DNA of 43,018 bases from Halobacteriovoraceae bacterium (GTDB lineage: Bacteria > Bdellovibrionota > Bacteriovoracia > Bacteriovoracales > Bacteriovoracaceae), in the NCBI GenBank assembly GCA_002706205.1, contig PAKC01000015.1:1-43018 (forward strand), given 5' to 3'. Under the pieces are notes generated by a model. That model did no database searches, had not been told where the DNA came from, and saw nothing but the letters and a program-made list of their open reading frames with translations. Both the position numbers and the translations under genes were made by a program. Shown in pieces: positions 31,680-40,945 of this stretch (the first letter of the stretch is position 1; each line of letters starts with the position of its first letter).

Positions 31680-32828
31680 ATGAAGTATTTTATTTTTGTA
31701 TTTATGTTCTTTTTTGGTTTAGCAAGCAACTCTTTTGCTAAGAAAACTGTGCCGATGCAACGAGTTTTTTCATCTATTGAATTTAGTGATGATTTATTTT
31801 TTGAAAATATGTTATTGGCCATAAAAAGACAGAAGGAACATTTTGGACGTATAGACCTAAATGAAGCTTTAAACTTTGCAGGTCGTTCTATAACGAGACA
31901 TCATCTTTACGACTCTTTAGTTGAATTTGAAAAATATGTTATTGAAGCGCTTGATTGTAAAAACTTTTATCAAAAAAAGTTTTGTTTGAGAAAGTTTAAT
32001 CAAAAAATGAATCAAGCTTTTGAGGTGTATCAACCTTTACCTGAAAAATGGGAGCAAGGCTTTCAGACAACCCAAAGTTTTTTTACTGCATATTATTCTC
32101 CTGACTTTTCAGCTTCATTTCAAAAAGACGCTGTTTATAAAAATCCTATTTATGGGCTTCCTCAATCACTAAAACTTCGTCAATCAACCAGTGATGAAAT
32201 TAACTTTGAGGGGGTTTTGGCCAATAAGGGTTTAGAACTTTTATATGTTAAGGAGTCTTTATACGATATTTGGCTTTTACATGTCGAAGGGGGAGGACGT
32301 GCTAAGGTTAGGATGGCAGATGGATCTTTGAAAACCGTTTATCTTAGCTATGCAGCAAGTAATAAGCAAAGATTTCAAATGTTGTATAAATATATGCTTG
32401 CGCAAGGAATGTTAAAAAAAGGCGCGGCCAGTATTGCTAAACAAAGACACTATTTTGAAAATAACCCTCAAGATCAAAGAAGAATATTACGCTCTTGTCC
32501 TAGCTATATTTATTTTAAAATCACTGAATCAGAGCCTTTAGGTGTTCAAAATATTCCTTTAACACAAAATCGTTCATTAGCTACTGATTATCGGAGAATG
32601 AAAGAGTATGGTGTGATTAATTTTATTAAAGGAAAAAAACCTGTCATTCGAAATAATAGACAAGTTTCGAAAGTTGCCTTTAGTCGTTTTTTTCTTAATC
32701 AAGATACGGGGGGCGCGATTAAGGGAAATGCACGTTGTGATTTATATTTTGGCTATGGAAAAGATGCTGAATTAGCAGCAAACCATGTATACGGATTGGG
32801 AGAACAATATTTTCTCATATTAAAATAA
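31680..32828 (+). CDS. mltA: MltA-type lytic murein transglycosylase
   Basis: MltA cleaves the glycan strands of peptidoglycan with formation of 1,6-anhydro-MurNAc. The protein has a signal peptide (MKYFIFVFMFFFGLASNSFA), with no lipobox. The MltA domain is seen in FFTAYYSPDF, WLLHVEGGGRAKVRMADG, CPSYIYFK and RSLATDYR. The C-terminal 3D domain has QDTGGAIKGNARCDLYFGYG with the catalytic-type aspartates. At 382 residues it is close to the E. coli enzyme. Unlike that lipoprotein, it seems freely periplasmic. It is followed 10 bases later by hppD. Confidence 0.92.
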   Translation: MKYFIFVFMFFFGLASNSFAKKTVPMQRVFSSIEFSDDLFFENMLLAIKRQKEHFGRIDLNEALNFAGRSITRHHLYDSLVEFEKYVIEALDCKNFYQKKFCLRKFNQKMNQAFEVYQPLPEKWEQGFQTTQSFFTAYYSPDFSASFQKDAVYKNPIYGLPQSLKLRQSTSDEINFEGVLANKGLELLYVKESLYDIWLLHVEGGGRAKVRMADGSLKTVYLSYAASNKQRFQMLYKYMLAQGMLKKGAASIAKQRHYFENNPQDQRRILRSCPSYIYFKITESEPLGVQNIPLTQNRSLATDYRRMKEYGVINFIKGKKPVIRNNRQVSKVAFSRFFLNQDTGGAIKGNARCDLYFGYGKDAELAANHVYGLGEQYFLILK

Positions 32829-32838
32829 GGATGTGATT

Positions 32839-33885
32839 ATGGAAGTAACAAATCATTTAAATTTAGAAGGAATCGAGTTCACAGAATTTAGTTCGGCTAA
32901 GCCAGAGGCTTTGCATGAATTATTTTTGGCCTTTGGTTTTTCTCGAATCATGAGACATAAAGAAAAGAAAATTGATCTTTATCGTCAAAATCAAATTACT
33001 TTTTTGCTTAATTATGAAGCAACTTCTTTTGGTACAGACTTTTACGAAAAACACGGGCCTTGTGTTAGTTCGATGGGGTGGAGAGTAAAGGATGCAAAGT
33101 TTGCTCTTGAAAAAGCAGTAGAAAGAGGGGCCAGTGCTTCTGAACGTCAGGATTATACGCGAAATGATCAAGAAATTCCTACTATCTTAGGGATTGGAGA
33201 TTCAAATATTTATTTTATTGATAATTATAACTCAGGTGAGCTCTATGAAAGTATGGGGTTTGAGAAATTAGATAATCCTGATCTTGTAGATGATCTTGGT
33301 TTTGAGTTTATTGATCATTTAACGAATAATGTAGAACAAGGAACGATGCAGAAATGGTCTGACTTTTATAAAGATGTTTTTGGTTTTTATGAAGTTAGAT
33401 ACTTTGATATTAGAGGGGCAAAAACGGGGTTAACTTCTTATGCCTTAAGATCTCCTGATGGAAGTTTTTGCATTCCTATTAATGAAGGAACTGAGGCAAA
33501 GTCACAAATTAATGAATACCTTGAAGAGTATAAAGGTCCAGGTGTTCAACATATTGCCCTTCATACATCTGATATTATTAAATCGATTTCAAGCTTAAAC
33601 AAAACCCAAGTAGAAACACTTGATATTGATGATGAGTATTACGCTGAAGTTTTTGATCGTGTTCCCAACGTGACTGAGGATCATAAAAAATTACAAGACT
33701 TACAGATTCTTATTGATGGTGATAAAGAGGGATATCTTTTACAGATTTTTACTAAAAATATTATCGGGCCAATCTTTTTTGAAATTATTCAAAGAAAGAA
33801 TCATCTTGCTTTTGGAGAGGGAAATTTTGGTGCCTTATTTCGCTCTATTGAAAGAGACCAAGAAAAAAGAGGTTATCTTAAATAA
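32839..33885 (+). CDS. hppD: 4-hydroxyphenylpyruvate dioxygenase
   Basis: This non-heme Fe(II) enzyme turns 4-hydroxyphenylpyruvate into homogentisate in tyrosine degradation. The iron ligands are in IDHLTNNV (His), GVQHIALHT (His) and FFEIIQRK (Glu). The C-terminal block with FFEIIQR and GEGNFGALFRSIERDQ is diagnostic of HPPD rather than other VOC dioxygenases. I take ATG 32839 with AAGGA upstream; a GTG at 32833 is also in frame. Other homogentisate genes are not in the window. It ends in a strong terminator. Confidence 0.95.
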   Translation: MEVTNHLNLEGIEFTEFSSAKPEALHELFLAFGFSRIMRHKEKKIDLYRQNQITFLLNYEATSFGTDFYEKHGPCVSSMGWRVKDAKFALEKAVERGASASERQDYTRNDQEIPTILGIGDSNIYFIDNYNSGELYESMGFEKLDNPDLVDDLGFEFIDHLTNNVEQGTMQKWSDFYKDVFGFYEVRYFDIRGAKTGLTSYALRSPDGSFCIPINEGTEAKSQINEYLEEYKGPGVQHIALHTSDIIKSISSLNKTQVETLDIDDEYYAEVFDRVPNVTEDHKKLQDLQILIDGDKEGYLLQIFTKNIIGPIFFEIIQRKNHLAFGEGNFGALFRSIERDQEKRGYLK

Positions 33886-33892
33886 TTGCATC

Positions 33893-33918
33893 GCCCCAGG
33901 AAACTGGGGCTTTTTTTT
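33893..33918 (+). terminator. rho-independent terminator after hppD
   Basis: GCCCCAG, a GAAA tetraloop and CTGGGGC are followed by eight T. The T-run overlaps the stop codon region of the convergent Nif3-family gene. Confidence 0.93.
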
Positions 33919-34687
33919 AAGCGGGATTTTGGCTGGGAATATAAAAATATTCTAACTCATTATCTGTGTATTTTTCATGTAGGTGTTTCATAAGTTCTTG
34001 GACACCAAATTTTTCCGTGGCATGATGACCACCAGCAAAGTAATGAATATTGTCTTCTTGGGCTTCATTCCAGTCGTGTTCACTCATTTCTCCAGTAAGA
34101 TAGGAATCAAGGTTTTCACTTAGACAAAGTCGCCAATCAGAATTGGCCCCACCTGTAATGATACCCATCGACTTTATAATCTCATCGTTGGGAGCACTGT
34201 GCATGATGGGGTGTTCAAGTACTTCTGATAACCTTTTAATAAGTTCTTTGGGAGAAACACCTTGAGAAAACTTTCCTTTCACACCGGTGGGCATTCCTTT
34301 GTGATCCCCAAAAGGTAAAAGGCTGGTTAAGCCTATTTTTTTGGCCAAACTAGCAGCGTTCCCATATTCCATATGGCCGTCTAGAGGGAGATGATAACCT
34401 AGAAGATTTATATCGTGTTTAATCAAAGGGGCGACTCGGCGATAAAAAGAACCTTTTATGGCCCTCGGCCCGTGAAATTTCCAAAATAAACCATGATGAA
34501 CAATAAGCATATCTGCTTTAATTTCTACTGCTTTAGCAATAGAGTCCTTAGTGGCAGAGACTGCAAAAGCAATTTTTTTAATTTCACTTTTTCCCTGAAT
34601 TTGGAGGCCATTAGGGCCATAATCTTGGTAGTCATAGATATTGAGCAATTTATTGAGGTAGTCGACAAGATCTTTTGTATTAATCAT
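33917..34687 (-). CDS. Nif3-like dinuclear metal center protein
   Basis: A Nif3/YbgI family member of 256 residues. Metal-binding positions are visible in IVHHGLFW (two His), YHLPLDGH and the C-terminal GGHHATEKFG with His and Glu. The N-terminal DYGPNGLQIQG is a family marker. Some members have been called GTP cyclohydrolase 1 type 2 but the reaction is not settled. The start is ATG 34687 with AAGGA upstream. It is transcribed toward hppD and away from the MscS gene. Confidence 0.93.
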   Translation of the reverse strand: MINTKDLVDYLNKLLNIYDYQDYGPNGLQIQGKSEIKKIAFAVSATKDSIAKAVEIKADMLIVHHGLFWKFHGPRAIKGSFYRRVAPLIKHDINLLGYHLPLDGHMEYGNAASLAKKIGLTSLLPFGDHKGMPTGVKGKFSQGVSPKELIKRLSEVLEHPIMHSAPNDEIIKSMGIITGGANSDWRLCLSENLDSYLTGEMSEHDWNEAQEDNIHYFAGGHHATEKFGVQELMKHLHEKYTDNELEYFYIPSQNPA

Positions 34688-34768
34688 ATTTTTCCTTTTT
34701 GTTTATGTTCTCAAAATTTATCTCAGTTGCAAGGCCCTAAATATCCTAAAAGATTTCTCGAATATTAT

Positions 34769-34797
34769 TTAACTTTTTAAATGCTTATGGCTACAAT
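34769..34797 (+). promoter_or_regulatory. candidate promoter giving a leaderless MscS mRNA
   Basis: TTAACT at 34769-34774 and TACAAT at 34792-34797 are separated by 17 bases. The ATG at 34804 lies seven bases after the -10, where transcription would begin, and there is no ribosome binding site. Confidence 0.45.
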
Positions 34798-34803
34798 GAC
34801 ACT

Positions 34804-36501
34804 ATGAAGAATATATTTTTAAGTTTAATCCTTATTTTAAATAGTAGTTTTGTATTTGCCCAAAAACAGGCAGTAAATGATAATAAACCAGTTGAAGAAT
34901 ACTCTCAAGATGACTTTGAAACTATAAAGCTTGATCGGCTTCGTCGGTTAAGGCGAGAGTTAGTAAAGTTGAATAATGAAATGGGAGGGCTTAAAAAAGA
35001 ATTAAAACAAGACTTGGATATGGTCACACGTATTCAAACTGAATCTAAACTAGAAAACCTTAAAACTGAATACGAAAAAACTCGCTATTTATTCATTGAA
35101 ACCATAACTAATATTAACTTAAATTCAGTACAGCTTAAAAAAAGCAAAACGACTTTCGCTGAAGATATTAAACAGATTTTAGATCCGGCTTTAAATACTT
35201 TTAAAAAAATATCAGAAAAACCACGGCAAGTTCAAGAATATAATGAAATGATGGAGAAGCTGCAAGTTCAATATGCAGATTCAATTAAAGCGAAGGCCAG
35301 ACTGGAGCTTTTTTTAGATGAAAATAAAAAATCTCCTTTGCGTTGGAAAGTACGAGAGGCCATTAAAACCACTGAAAAACTCATCAATGAATTAAAAGTT
35401 AAGCGCGAAGATTTACAGTTTAAAATCTTAAAAATAGAAGAAAATGAAGAATCTATTGTTTCAACTTTTTCCACTATTATTTTTGATTTTATTAAAACGA
35501 AAGGAAAAAACTTAATTTTGGCCTTAATTGTTTTTCTCGCTTTTTTTTGGGCCTTTAAGATTGGGCAAGCTCGTTTTATTGATCTTGTTTTATACAAGGT
35601 CAGTCGCTCAGAATCTAAAGACATGTATAATTGGATTATTCGACCCACAAAGGTTATTTACAATGTGTGTTCGACTTTAATTGCTTTTTTTATGTCCATT
35701 CTGACATTGTATGTTTTAAATGATTGGGTCTTAGTTACAATCATTTTAATTGTTTTTGCTGCTTTGGTTTGGAGTTCTAAGCAACATCTTCCAATGTTTA
35801 TGGAGCAAAGTAAAATTATTTTAAATTTAGGTTCAGTCAGAGAGGGAGAGAGAGTGATGTTTAATGGACTCCCCTGGCAAATAGAGAGTTTGGGGTATCA
35901 TTGTAAATTAGTAAATCCTTATTTAAGTGGAGCAAGTCTACGTATAAATACTAAAGAATTACTTACAGCTCATTCCAGAAGAAATGAAGACCATGAACCT
36001 TGGTTTCCTACTCAGAAAAATGATTGGGTAGAAGTCGAAAATTATTTTGGAAAAGTTATTTTTCAATCACCGGAACAAGTTATCCTAGAAATGCTGGGTG
36101 GTGAGAAAAAGTATTATACCGCCACAAATTTTTATCAACTTTCTCCTAAAAATCATTCTAAAGGTTTTGCTATTGATTTTGTTTTTGGTGTCGATTATGT
36201 CCATCAAAAGATTCTTTTTGAAAAAGTTATTCCCTATTTTAGAGAAAGACTAAAACGTGATCTTTTTCAAAAACATCCTGAGATACAAGGTAAAGTTTCT
36301 GATTTTGAGATTGAGTTTTTACAAGCTGGATCAAGTTCGCTGGATTTACGCTTTTTTATGAAATGCTCAGGAGAAATTGCTGCGCTCAAACTAAGACTTA
36401 CTCGTAGTATTCAAGCTGAGTTTGTTCAGGTTTGTAATGAGCACGATATTATTATTCCATTTAATCAAGTTACAGTTCACATGAGTCAACCCCATGAGTA
36501 G
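34804..36501 (+). CDS. MscS-family mechanosensitive channel with periplasmic coiled coil
   Basis: A signal sequence (MKNIFLSLILILNSSFVFA) precedes about 200 residues of Lys/Glu-rich heptads that look like a periplasmic coiled coil. Three hydrophobic segments follow (about 233-255, 285-305 and 306-325). The beta domain motif SVREGERVMFNGLPWQIESL and HCKLVNPYLSG matches the MscS core; the C-terminal alpha/beta part ends in FNQVTVHMSQP. The channel would relieve turgor upon osmotic downshift; a long N-terminal part recalls the MscK/YbiO type. It heads a three-gene operon and may have a leaderless mRNA. Confidence 0.82.
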   Translation: MKNIFLSLILILNSSFVFAQKQAVNDNKPVEEYSQDDFETIKLDRLRRLRRELVKLNNEMGGLKKELKQDLDMVTRIQTESKLENLKTEYEKTRYLFIETITNINLNSVQLKKSKTTFAEDIKQILDPALNTFKKISEKPRQVQEYNEMMEKLQVQYADSIKAKARLELFLDENKKSPLRWKVREAIKTTEKLINELKVKREDLQFKILKIEENEESIVSTFSTIIFDFIKTKGKNLILALIVFLAFFWAFKIGQARFIDLVLYKVSRSESKDMYNWIIRPTKVIYNVCSTLIAFFMSILTLYVLNDWVLVTIILIVFAALVWSSKQHLPMFMEQSKIILNLGSVREGERVMFNGLPWQIESLGYHCKLVNPYLSGASLRINTKELLTAHSRRNEDHEPWFPTQKNDWVEVENYFGKVIFQSPEQVILEMLGGEKKYYTATNFYQLSPKNHSKGFAIDFVFGVDYVHQKILFEKVIPYFRERLKRDLFQKHPEIQGKVSDFEIEFLQAGSSSLDLRFFMKCSGEIAALKLRLTRSIQAEFVQVCNEHDIIIPFNQVTVHMSQPHE

Positions 36502-36811
36502 AGATAAAGAGCTTGTCCGTATTTTATCCCATAAGTTTGGATTGACTGAGAATCTTTCCCAGTTGGATACTGAAAGTGAATTTTTTAAAAGGTTGCAAAT
36601 TCTTTTGGCAGCTAAGATCGAGCGTCTTATTCAGACTGATGTGGAAAGACTTTTACAAATCTTATATCAAGTTGATATCGATCAAGCTCAAACGGATCAA
36701 GCCTTTGATTTAGGAGAAGTTAAGAAGATTTCTATGGATTTAGCTGAGAAAATAATCCGTAGGCAATTACAAAAAATCGATTACGCTCGAAAGTTTTATC
36801 AAGAGGACTAG
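36494..36811 (+). CDS. small helical hypothetical protein in the MscS operon
   Basis: The 105-residue protein is predicted almost wholly helical, rich in Leu, Gln, Asp and Glu, with no signal peptide or cysteine. It begins 8 bases before the MscS stop, so the two are translationally coupled, and ends 8 bases before the next gene. The central IERLIQTDVERLLQILYQVDID is heptad-like. I recognise no family. A cytoplasmic partner or regulator of the channel is possible, from context only. Confidence 0.65.
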   Translation: MSRDKELVRILSHKFGLTENLSQLDTESEFFKRLQILLAAKIERLIQTDVERLLQILYQVDIDQAQTDQAFDLGEVKKISMDLAEKIIRRQLQKIDYARKFYQED

Positions 36812-36819
36812 AGAATTAT

Positions 36820-37134
36820 ATGGTTTTTCATTTTACGACAAAAGATGAGCATCACAGTTTACATCCGAATATTAAGACCTATATGCAGGTATTTGTGAAA
36901 CATCGTTTTCTGGCCTTAGAGAAACTTAAGACTGCTGTGGCGAGCGAGGATATAGAAGGGATTAGAGATTTCTGTCATAAGCAAATTGGTGTTGCTGCGA
37001 GTTATAAATGTTATCGTTTGGAAGAAATTACTAAGTATATTCAAAAGCACGCCCGTAAAACTGAGCTTGAACCTATTAAAGAAATTTTACCTGTGTTTGA
37101 AGAATATCTAAAACAATTGCAAGCCGATCTCTAG
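36820..37134 (+). CDS. four-helix protein resembling a histidine phosphotransfer (HPt) domain
   Basis: The 104 residues are helical. IRDFCHKQIGVAASYKCYRL carries a His-Lys pair (H53) followed at the right distance by small residues, resembling the HxxKG.....G..L core of HPt domains. The family match is imperfect: the glycine after the Lys is shifted and the LE element reads RLEEI. It is the last gene of the MscS operon, starting 9 bases after the previous stop. If it is an HPt, a kinase and receiver should exist elsewhere, such as the single-domain regulator at 24112. Confidence 0.5.
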   Translation: MVFHFTTKDEHHSLHPNIKTYMQVFVKHRFLALEKLKTAVASEDIEGIRDFCHKQIGVAASYKCYRLEEITKYIQKHARKTELEPIKEILPVFEEYLKQLQADL

Positions 37135-37212
37135 TAAAATAAAGAGTCTATTCTATACAGTATCTTTTTGAAGTGCTAATATTCTTACAAAATTATAAGG
37201 TTAGGCATAGCT

Positions 37213-39039
37213 ATGAAAGATATTGATCAAGTTGTTATAAGATTTTCTGGAGATTCAGGGGATGGGATGCAACTGACTGGGAGTCAGTTTTCAAATACAT
37301 CAGCTCAGATGGGTAATGATCTTGCAACATTTCCCGATTTTCCCGCTGAAATACGGGCCCCGCAAGGTACAGTTGCTGGAGTTTCAGGTTTTCAGGTTCA
37401 TTTTGGCTCGATTCAGATTCATACTCCAGGAGATGAACCGGATGTTTTAGTGGCAATGAATCCTGCTGCTCTAAAGGCCAATCTTTTAGATGTCAAAAAG
37501 GGTGGAACTCTTATTATTAATGAAGATGCCTTTAATGAGTTAGGTTTTAAAAAAGCAGGTTATGAAGCGAATCCTTTAGAAGGGCTCGAAGAAGATCATA
37601 AAGTTATTAAGGCCAAAATTACTACTCAGACGAAAGAAGCGTTAAAAGATATTGAATTAGATGGAAAGTCAAAGGCCAGGTGTAAAAATTTTTATGCCTT
37701 AGGAATGACTTATTTTATGTATTCACGTAGCTTAGATCCCACATTGGAATGGATCAAAGAAAAGTTTGCTCAAAACGAACTTTTGCAATCAGCTAATACA
37801 ATGGCCTTAAAGGCCGGTTTTCATTATGCTGAAACGATACATGCCCAGGCCAATACGTATTCGGTTGCTTCGGCAGAAATTGAAAAAGGTGTTTATCGGC
37901 AGATATCAGGTAATACTGCTTTAGCTTGGGGCTTTATTTTTGCAGCTCAAAGGGCGGGGCTTGAGTTATTTTTAGGCTCATATCCCATTACACCTGCTTC
38001 GGATATTTTACATGAACTTTCTAAACACAAGCATTTTGGAGTTAAAACTTTCCAAGCAGAAGATGAAATAGCAGCGATATGTGCCGCCTTAGGTGCGAGT
38101 TTTGCTGGAGCTTTAAGTATGACCACCTCATCAGGGCCAGGTATTGCTTTAAAAAGTGAGGCGCTCAATCTGGCCATTATGCTAGAACTCCCTTTAGTGG
38201 TGGTTGATGTTCAGCGAGGGGGGCCATCAACAGGGCTTCCTACTAAGACAGAACAGTCAGATCTTAATATGGCGATGTTTGGGCGAAATGGTGATTCACC
38301 TGCCATTGTTTTAGCGGCCAAATCTCCTAGCGATTGTTTTCATATGGCCTTTGAAGCTTGTCGTTTGTCACTTGAACATATGACACCTGTTATTCTTCTA
38401 AGTGATGGATATATTGCTAACGGTTCTGCACCGTGGAAGATTCCAGATATTGAAAATGATTTTCCGTCTATCACTCCTCAGTTTGCTACTGATGAAGATA
38501 AAAAAGAGGGCTTTCTTCCCTATAAAAGAGATAATGAGAAGCTTTGTCGTAAATGGGCCATTCCCGGCCGAGAAGGTTTTATGCACCGTCTAGGTGGTTT
38601 AGAAAAAGAAAATGAAACAGGAAATGTTTCCTATGATTCTTATAATCATGAATTGATGGTTTGTTTGCGTGAAAAGAAAGTGGCCAAAGTTTGCGACTTT
38701 ATTCCCGAGCAAGTTATTGAGGGAGAAGTTGAGAGTGAGACACTTATTGTTTCTTGGGGGGGGACGTATGGTTCTGTTCATGAGGCTGTAAAAAAGTTTA
38801 ATCTAGAACATGATAAAACTGTGGCCCATGTTCATCTTCAATATTTAAATCCTTTACCTAAGAATTTTGAGTCCATTTTAAAACAATACCAAAAAATTAT
38901 TGTATGTGAGCTTAATCGAGGGCAGTTAAAAGAATACCTAAATGGAAAATTTTCTCTCAATGCTTTAGGTTATTCTAAGGTGCAAGGTAAACCATTTAAA
39001 GTAAGAGAATTGATTCAGTTTTTTGGAAAAGAAGTTTAA
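37213..39039 (+). CDS. korA: 2-oxoacid:ferredoxin oxidoreductase, fused gamma/alpha subunit (KorA-like)
   Basis: With its partner it oxidatively decarboxylates 2-oxoglutarate (or a similar 2-oxoacid) to the acyl-CoA, reducing ferredoxin. Residues 1-190 are the gamma domain (RFSGDSGDGMQLTGSQF, APQGTVAGVSGFQVHFG). Residues 230-608 are the alpha domain (GSYPITPASDILHEL, FQAEDEIAAICAALGASFAG, TTSSGPGIALKSEAL, QRGGPSTGLPTKTEQSDL). The typical length for the fused form is about 600. No ferredoxin-like delta subunit is fused or adjacent. AAGG stands 15 bases before the ATG, so the exact start is likely but not certain. Confidence 0.93.
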   Translation: MKDIDQVVIRFSGDSGDGMQLTGSQFSNTSAQMGNDLATFPDFPAEIRAPQGTVAGVSGFQVHFGSIQIHTPGDEPDVLVAMNPAALKANLLDVKKGGTLIINEDAFNELGFKKAGYEANPLEGLEEDHKVIKAKITTQTKEALKDIELDGKSKARCKNFYALGMTYFMYSRSLDPTLEWIKEKFAQNELLQSANTMALKAGFHYAETIHAQANTYSVASAEIEKGVYRQISGNTALAWGFIFAAQRAGLELFLGSYPITPASDILHELSKHKHFGVKTFQAEDEIAAICAALGASFAGALSMTTSSGPGIALKSEALNLAIMLELPLVVVDVQRGGPSTGLPTKTEQSDLNMAMFGRNGDSPAIVLAAKSPSDCFHMAFEACRLSLEHMTPVILLSDGYIANGSAPWKIPDIENDFPSITPQFATDEDKKEGFLPYKRDNEKLCRKWAIPGREGFMHRLGGLEKENETGNVSYDSYNHELMVCLREKKVAKVCDFIPEQVIEGEVESETLIVSWGGTYGSVHEAVKKFNLEHDKTVAHVHLQYLNPLPKNFESILKQYQKIIVCELNRGQLKEYLNGKFSLNALGYSKVQGKPFKVRELIQFFGKEV

Positions 39040-39051
39040 TTGGAAAATAAT

Positions 39052-40053
39052 ATGACAGAGAAACCTAAACTAACAAAAAAAGATTTTACCAGCGACCAAG
39101 AAGTTAAATGGTGTCCTGGCTGTGGAGATTACGCTATTTTATCTGCGACTCAAATGGCCATGAGTAAAATTGGAATTCCTCCTCACCAAGTCTGTGTTGT
39201 TTCTGGGATAGGGTGTTCTTCGCGCTTTCCTTATTATGTAAACACTTATGGAATGCACTCAATTCATGGGCGTGCTCCTGCTGTAGCCTCGGGAGTGAAA
39301 TTGCAAAATCCAGAGCTTTCAGTATGGATTATTACTGGGGATGGTGATGGCCTTTCTATTGGAGGAAATCATTTGGCCCATATTTTGCGTCGAAACTTAG
39401 ATGTGAATATCATTTTGTTTAATAATGAAATCTATGGACTGACAAAAGGGCAGTATTCACCAACTTCCAGTCCAGGGCTTAAAACAAAGTCTACTCCCTA
39501 TGGTTCTTTAGATAGAAGTTTTTCACCCGCCAAATTTGCTTTGGGTGCTGGAGCAAGTTTTTTTGCCCGTACTATTGATACTGATCCTAAGCATATGATT
39601 GAAGTTTTTCAAAAGGCGCATGCTCATAAGGGAACGAGCTTAATTGAAGTCTTCCAAAACTGTGTTATTTTTAATGATAAAGTTCACGATGAATATACTA
39701 ATAGAAAAACCCGTGATGACTACACAGTAAGACTCGAGGCCAATAAACCTATGCTTTATGGCAAGGATCAGGACAAAGCGCTCATTCAAGATGGCTTTGG
39801 CTTTCAAACGGTACCGGCAGCTGGTAATGAAGATAAATATTTTATTCATGATCCTAGTGATGCTAATTTGGCCCAAATTCTAACTCAGTTGGATGGAACT
39901 AACGGCCCCATTCCTTTAGGCGTTATCAAAGAAGATAAAGATCATGTGTATGATGAAGATTTTCATCAACAAATTACCGATCAAAAAAATAAAATGCCAC
40001 CAGCTGATATTAAGTCTTTACTTTTTTCAGGAACAACTTGGGAAGTTAATTAG
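39052..40053 (+). CDS. korB: 2-oxoacid:ferredoxin oxidoreductase beta subunit (KorB-like)
   Basis: The TPP-binding partner of KorA. It shows WCPGCGDYAIL near the N-terminus, the cluster-binding CPGC and SGIGCSSRFPYY, HGRAPAVASG, the TPP motif GDGDGLSIGGNH and NNEIYGLTKGQYSPTS. The beta subunit binds TPP and one [4Fe-4S]. 333 residues from ATG 39052; an in-frame TTG at 39040 abuts korA. It ends 1 base before the stop of the convergent PilZ gene, with no terminator between them. Confidence 0.94.
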   Translation: MTEKPKLTKKDFTSDQEVKWCPGCGDYAILSATQMAMSKIGIPPHQVCVVSGIGCSSRFPYYVNTYGMHSIHGRAPAVASGVKLQNPELSVWIITGDGDGLSIGGNHLAHILRRNLDVNIILFNNEIYGLTKGQYSPTSSPGLKTKSTPYGSLDRSFSPAKFALGAGASFFARTIDTDPKHMIEVFQKAHAHKGTSLIEVFQNCVIFNDKVHDEYTNRKTRDDYTVRLEANKPMLYGKDQDKALIQDGFGFQTVPAAGNEDKYFIHDPSDANLAQILTQLDGTNGPIPLGVIKEDKDHVYDEDFHQQITDQKNKMPPADIKSLLFSGTTWEVN

Positions 40054-40054
40054 C

Positions 40055-40756
40055 TTAAATTTCTGCTAGTTCAACTTCGACTTTTTGTACGATGGTATCA
40101 ATGTCTTGATAGCTTTTTTCAAATTCAACCCCAACCAAAAGGTATTGATGATTAAGAGCACTATTATCAGTGGCCACAGGGGTGACATGTCTTACTGTTC
40201 CTTTGATAGGAAATTCAAAGTCAACGCCCTCTAAAGAATTGAGAATAATGCTCGAGTCGGGTTGAAATAAGACGGCGCGATTAGGGCTAATAAAAAAACC
40301 ACAGCCACTATCACTGATATCTTTAACTTTGACTTGTTCGGACTTTAATATGTCTTTAAGTTCCATTTTTCTTTGAATATGGGCATTGATATTTTTTTCT
40401 TCTAAAAGAATACGAAAATTCTCTCTTTTCTCTTTAAGATAAAACTTTTTATCAACCAAAACTTTAATTTTCGTATGGCCAATAATTTTGACTTTGCCTT
40501 TAATTAAAACTCCTGATTCCAGATTAAGCATAAAGAGTTTGGATTTGGTATTAATCTTTCTGGAATCACTGACTTTAAACTCAAGGGTTAAACTGGTGGC
40601 ACTTATAAACTGAGACTCAATGACTCCTGGAATAATCACTTTCTCATCATCAATATTTTGCCAAATAGTAAAACCAGATTTGTTATAAATAATATTTTTA
40701 ACAATATTGGAGAGTTCTTTTAAATTTGTCGATACCCTAAGGTCTTGTTTATCCAT
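40055..40756 (-). CDS. PilZ-domain protein
   Basis: A 233-residue protein with a C-terminal PilZ domain, which usually binds c-di-GMP. KRENFRILLE gives the RxxxR motif, and KDISDSGCGFFIS gives the D/NxSxxG motif; both are in the right order and spacing. The N-terminal 110 residues look like a YcgR-N type beta domain (VIIPGVIES, LFMLNLESGVLIKGKV). It may adjust motility or secretion to c-di-GMP levels. The gene is isolated on the minus strand, with GGTGG before the ATG at 40756. Confidence 0.87.
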   Translation of the reverse strand: MDKQDLRVSTNLKELSNIVKNIIYNKSGFTIWQNIDDEKVIIPGVIESQFISATSLTLEFKVSDSRKINTKSKLFMLNLESGVLIKGKVKIIGHTKIKVLVDKKFYLKEKRENFRILLEEKNINAHIQRKMELKDILKSEQVKVKDISDSGCGFFISPNRAVLFQPDSSIILNSLEGVDFEFPIKGTVRHVTPVATDNSALNHQYLLVGVEFEKSYQDIDTIVQKVEVELAEI

Positions 40757-40782
40757 TACGTACCACCAACGTTCAACTAAGA

Positions 40783-40802
40783 TTAAGTTAAGTATAACTT
40801 AA
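40783..40802. promoter_or_regulatory. perfect inverted repeat upstream of the PilZ gene
   Basis: TTAAGTTA at 40783-40790 and TAACTTAA at 40795-40802 enclose AGTA, 27-46 bases before the PilZ ATG. It could be an operator or a leader hairpin. The remaining gene-free part to 40945 shows no clear signal. Confidence 0.35.
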
Positions 40803-40945
40803 ATTATATGAATAAACAGCTTGCTTTTCAAGGTATTGCTAGGTGTTATGTCTTTAAAAACAAGGCTTTAGTTATTTTTGTTCTTTTTAGTCTTAAGAAT
40901 CAGGCGAGAATAAAATCTGGCAAATGACTCTAAACTCCTGATATT

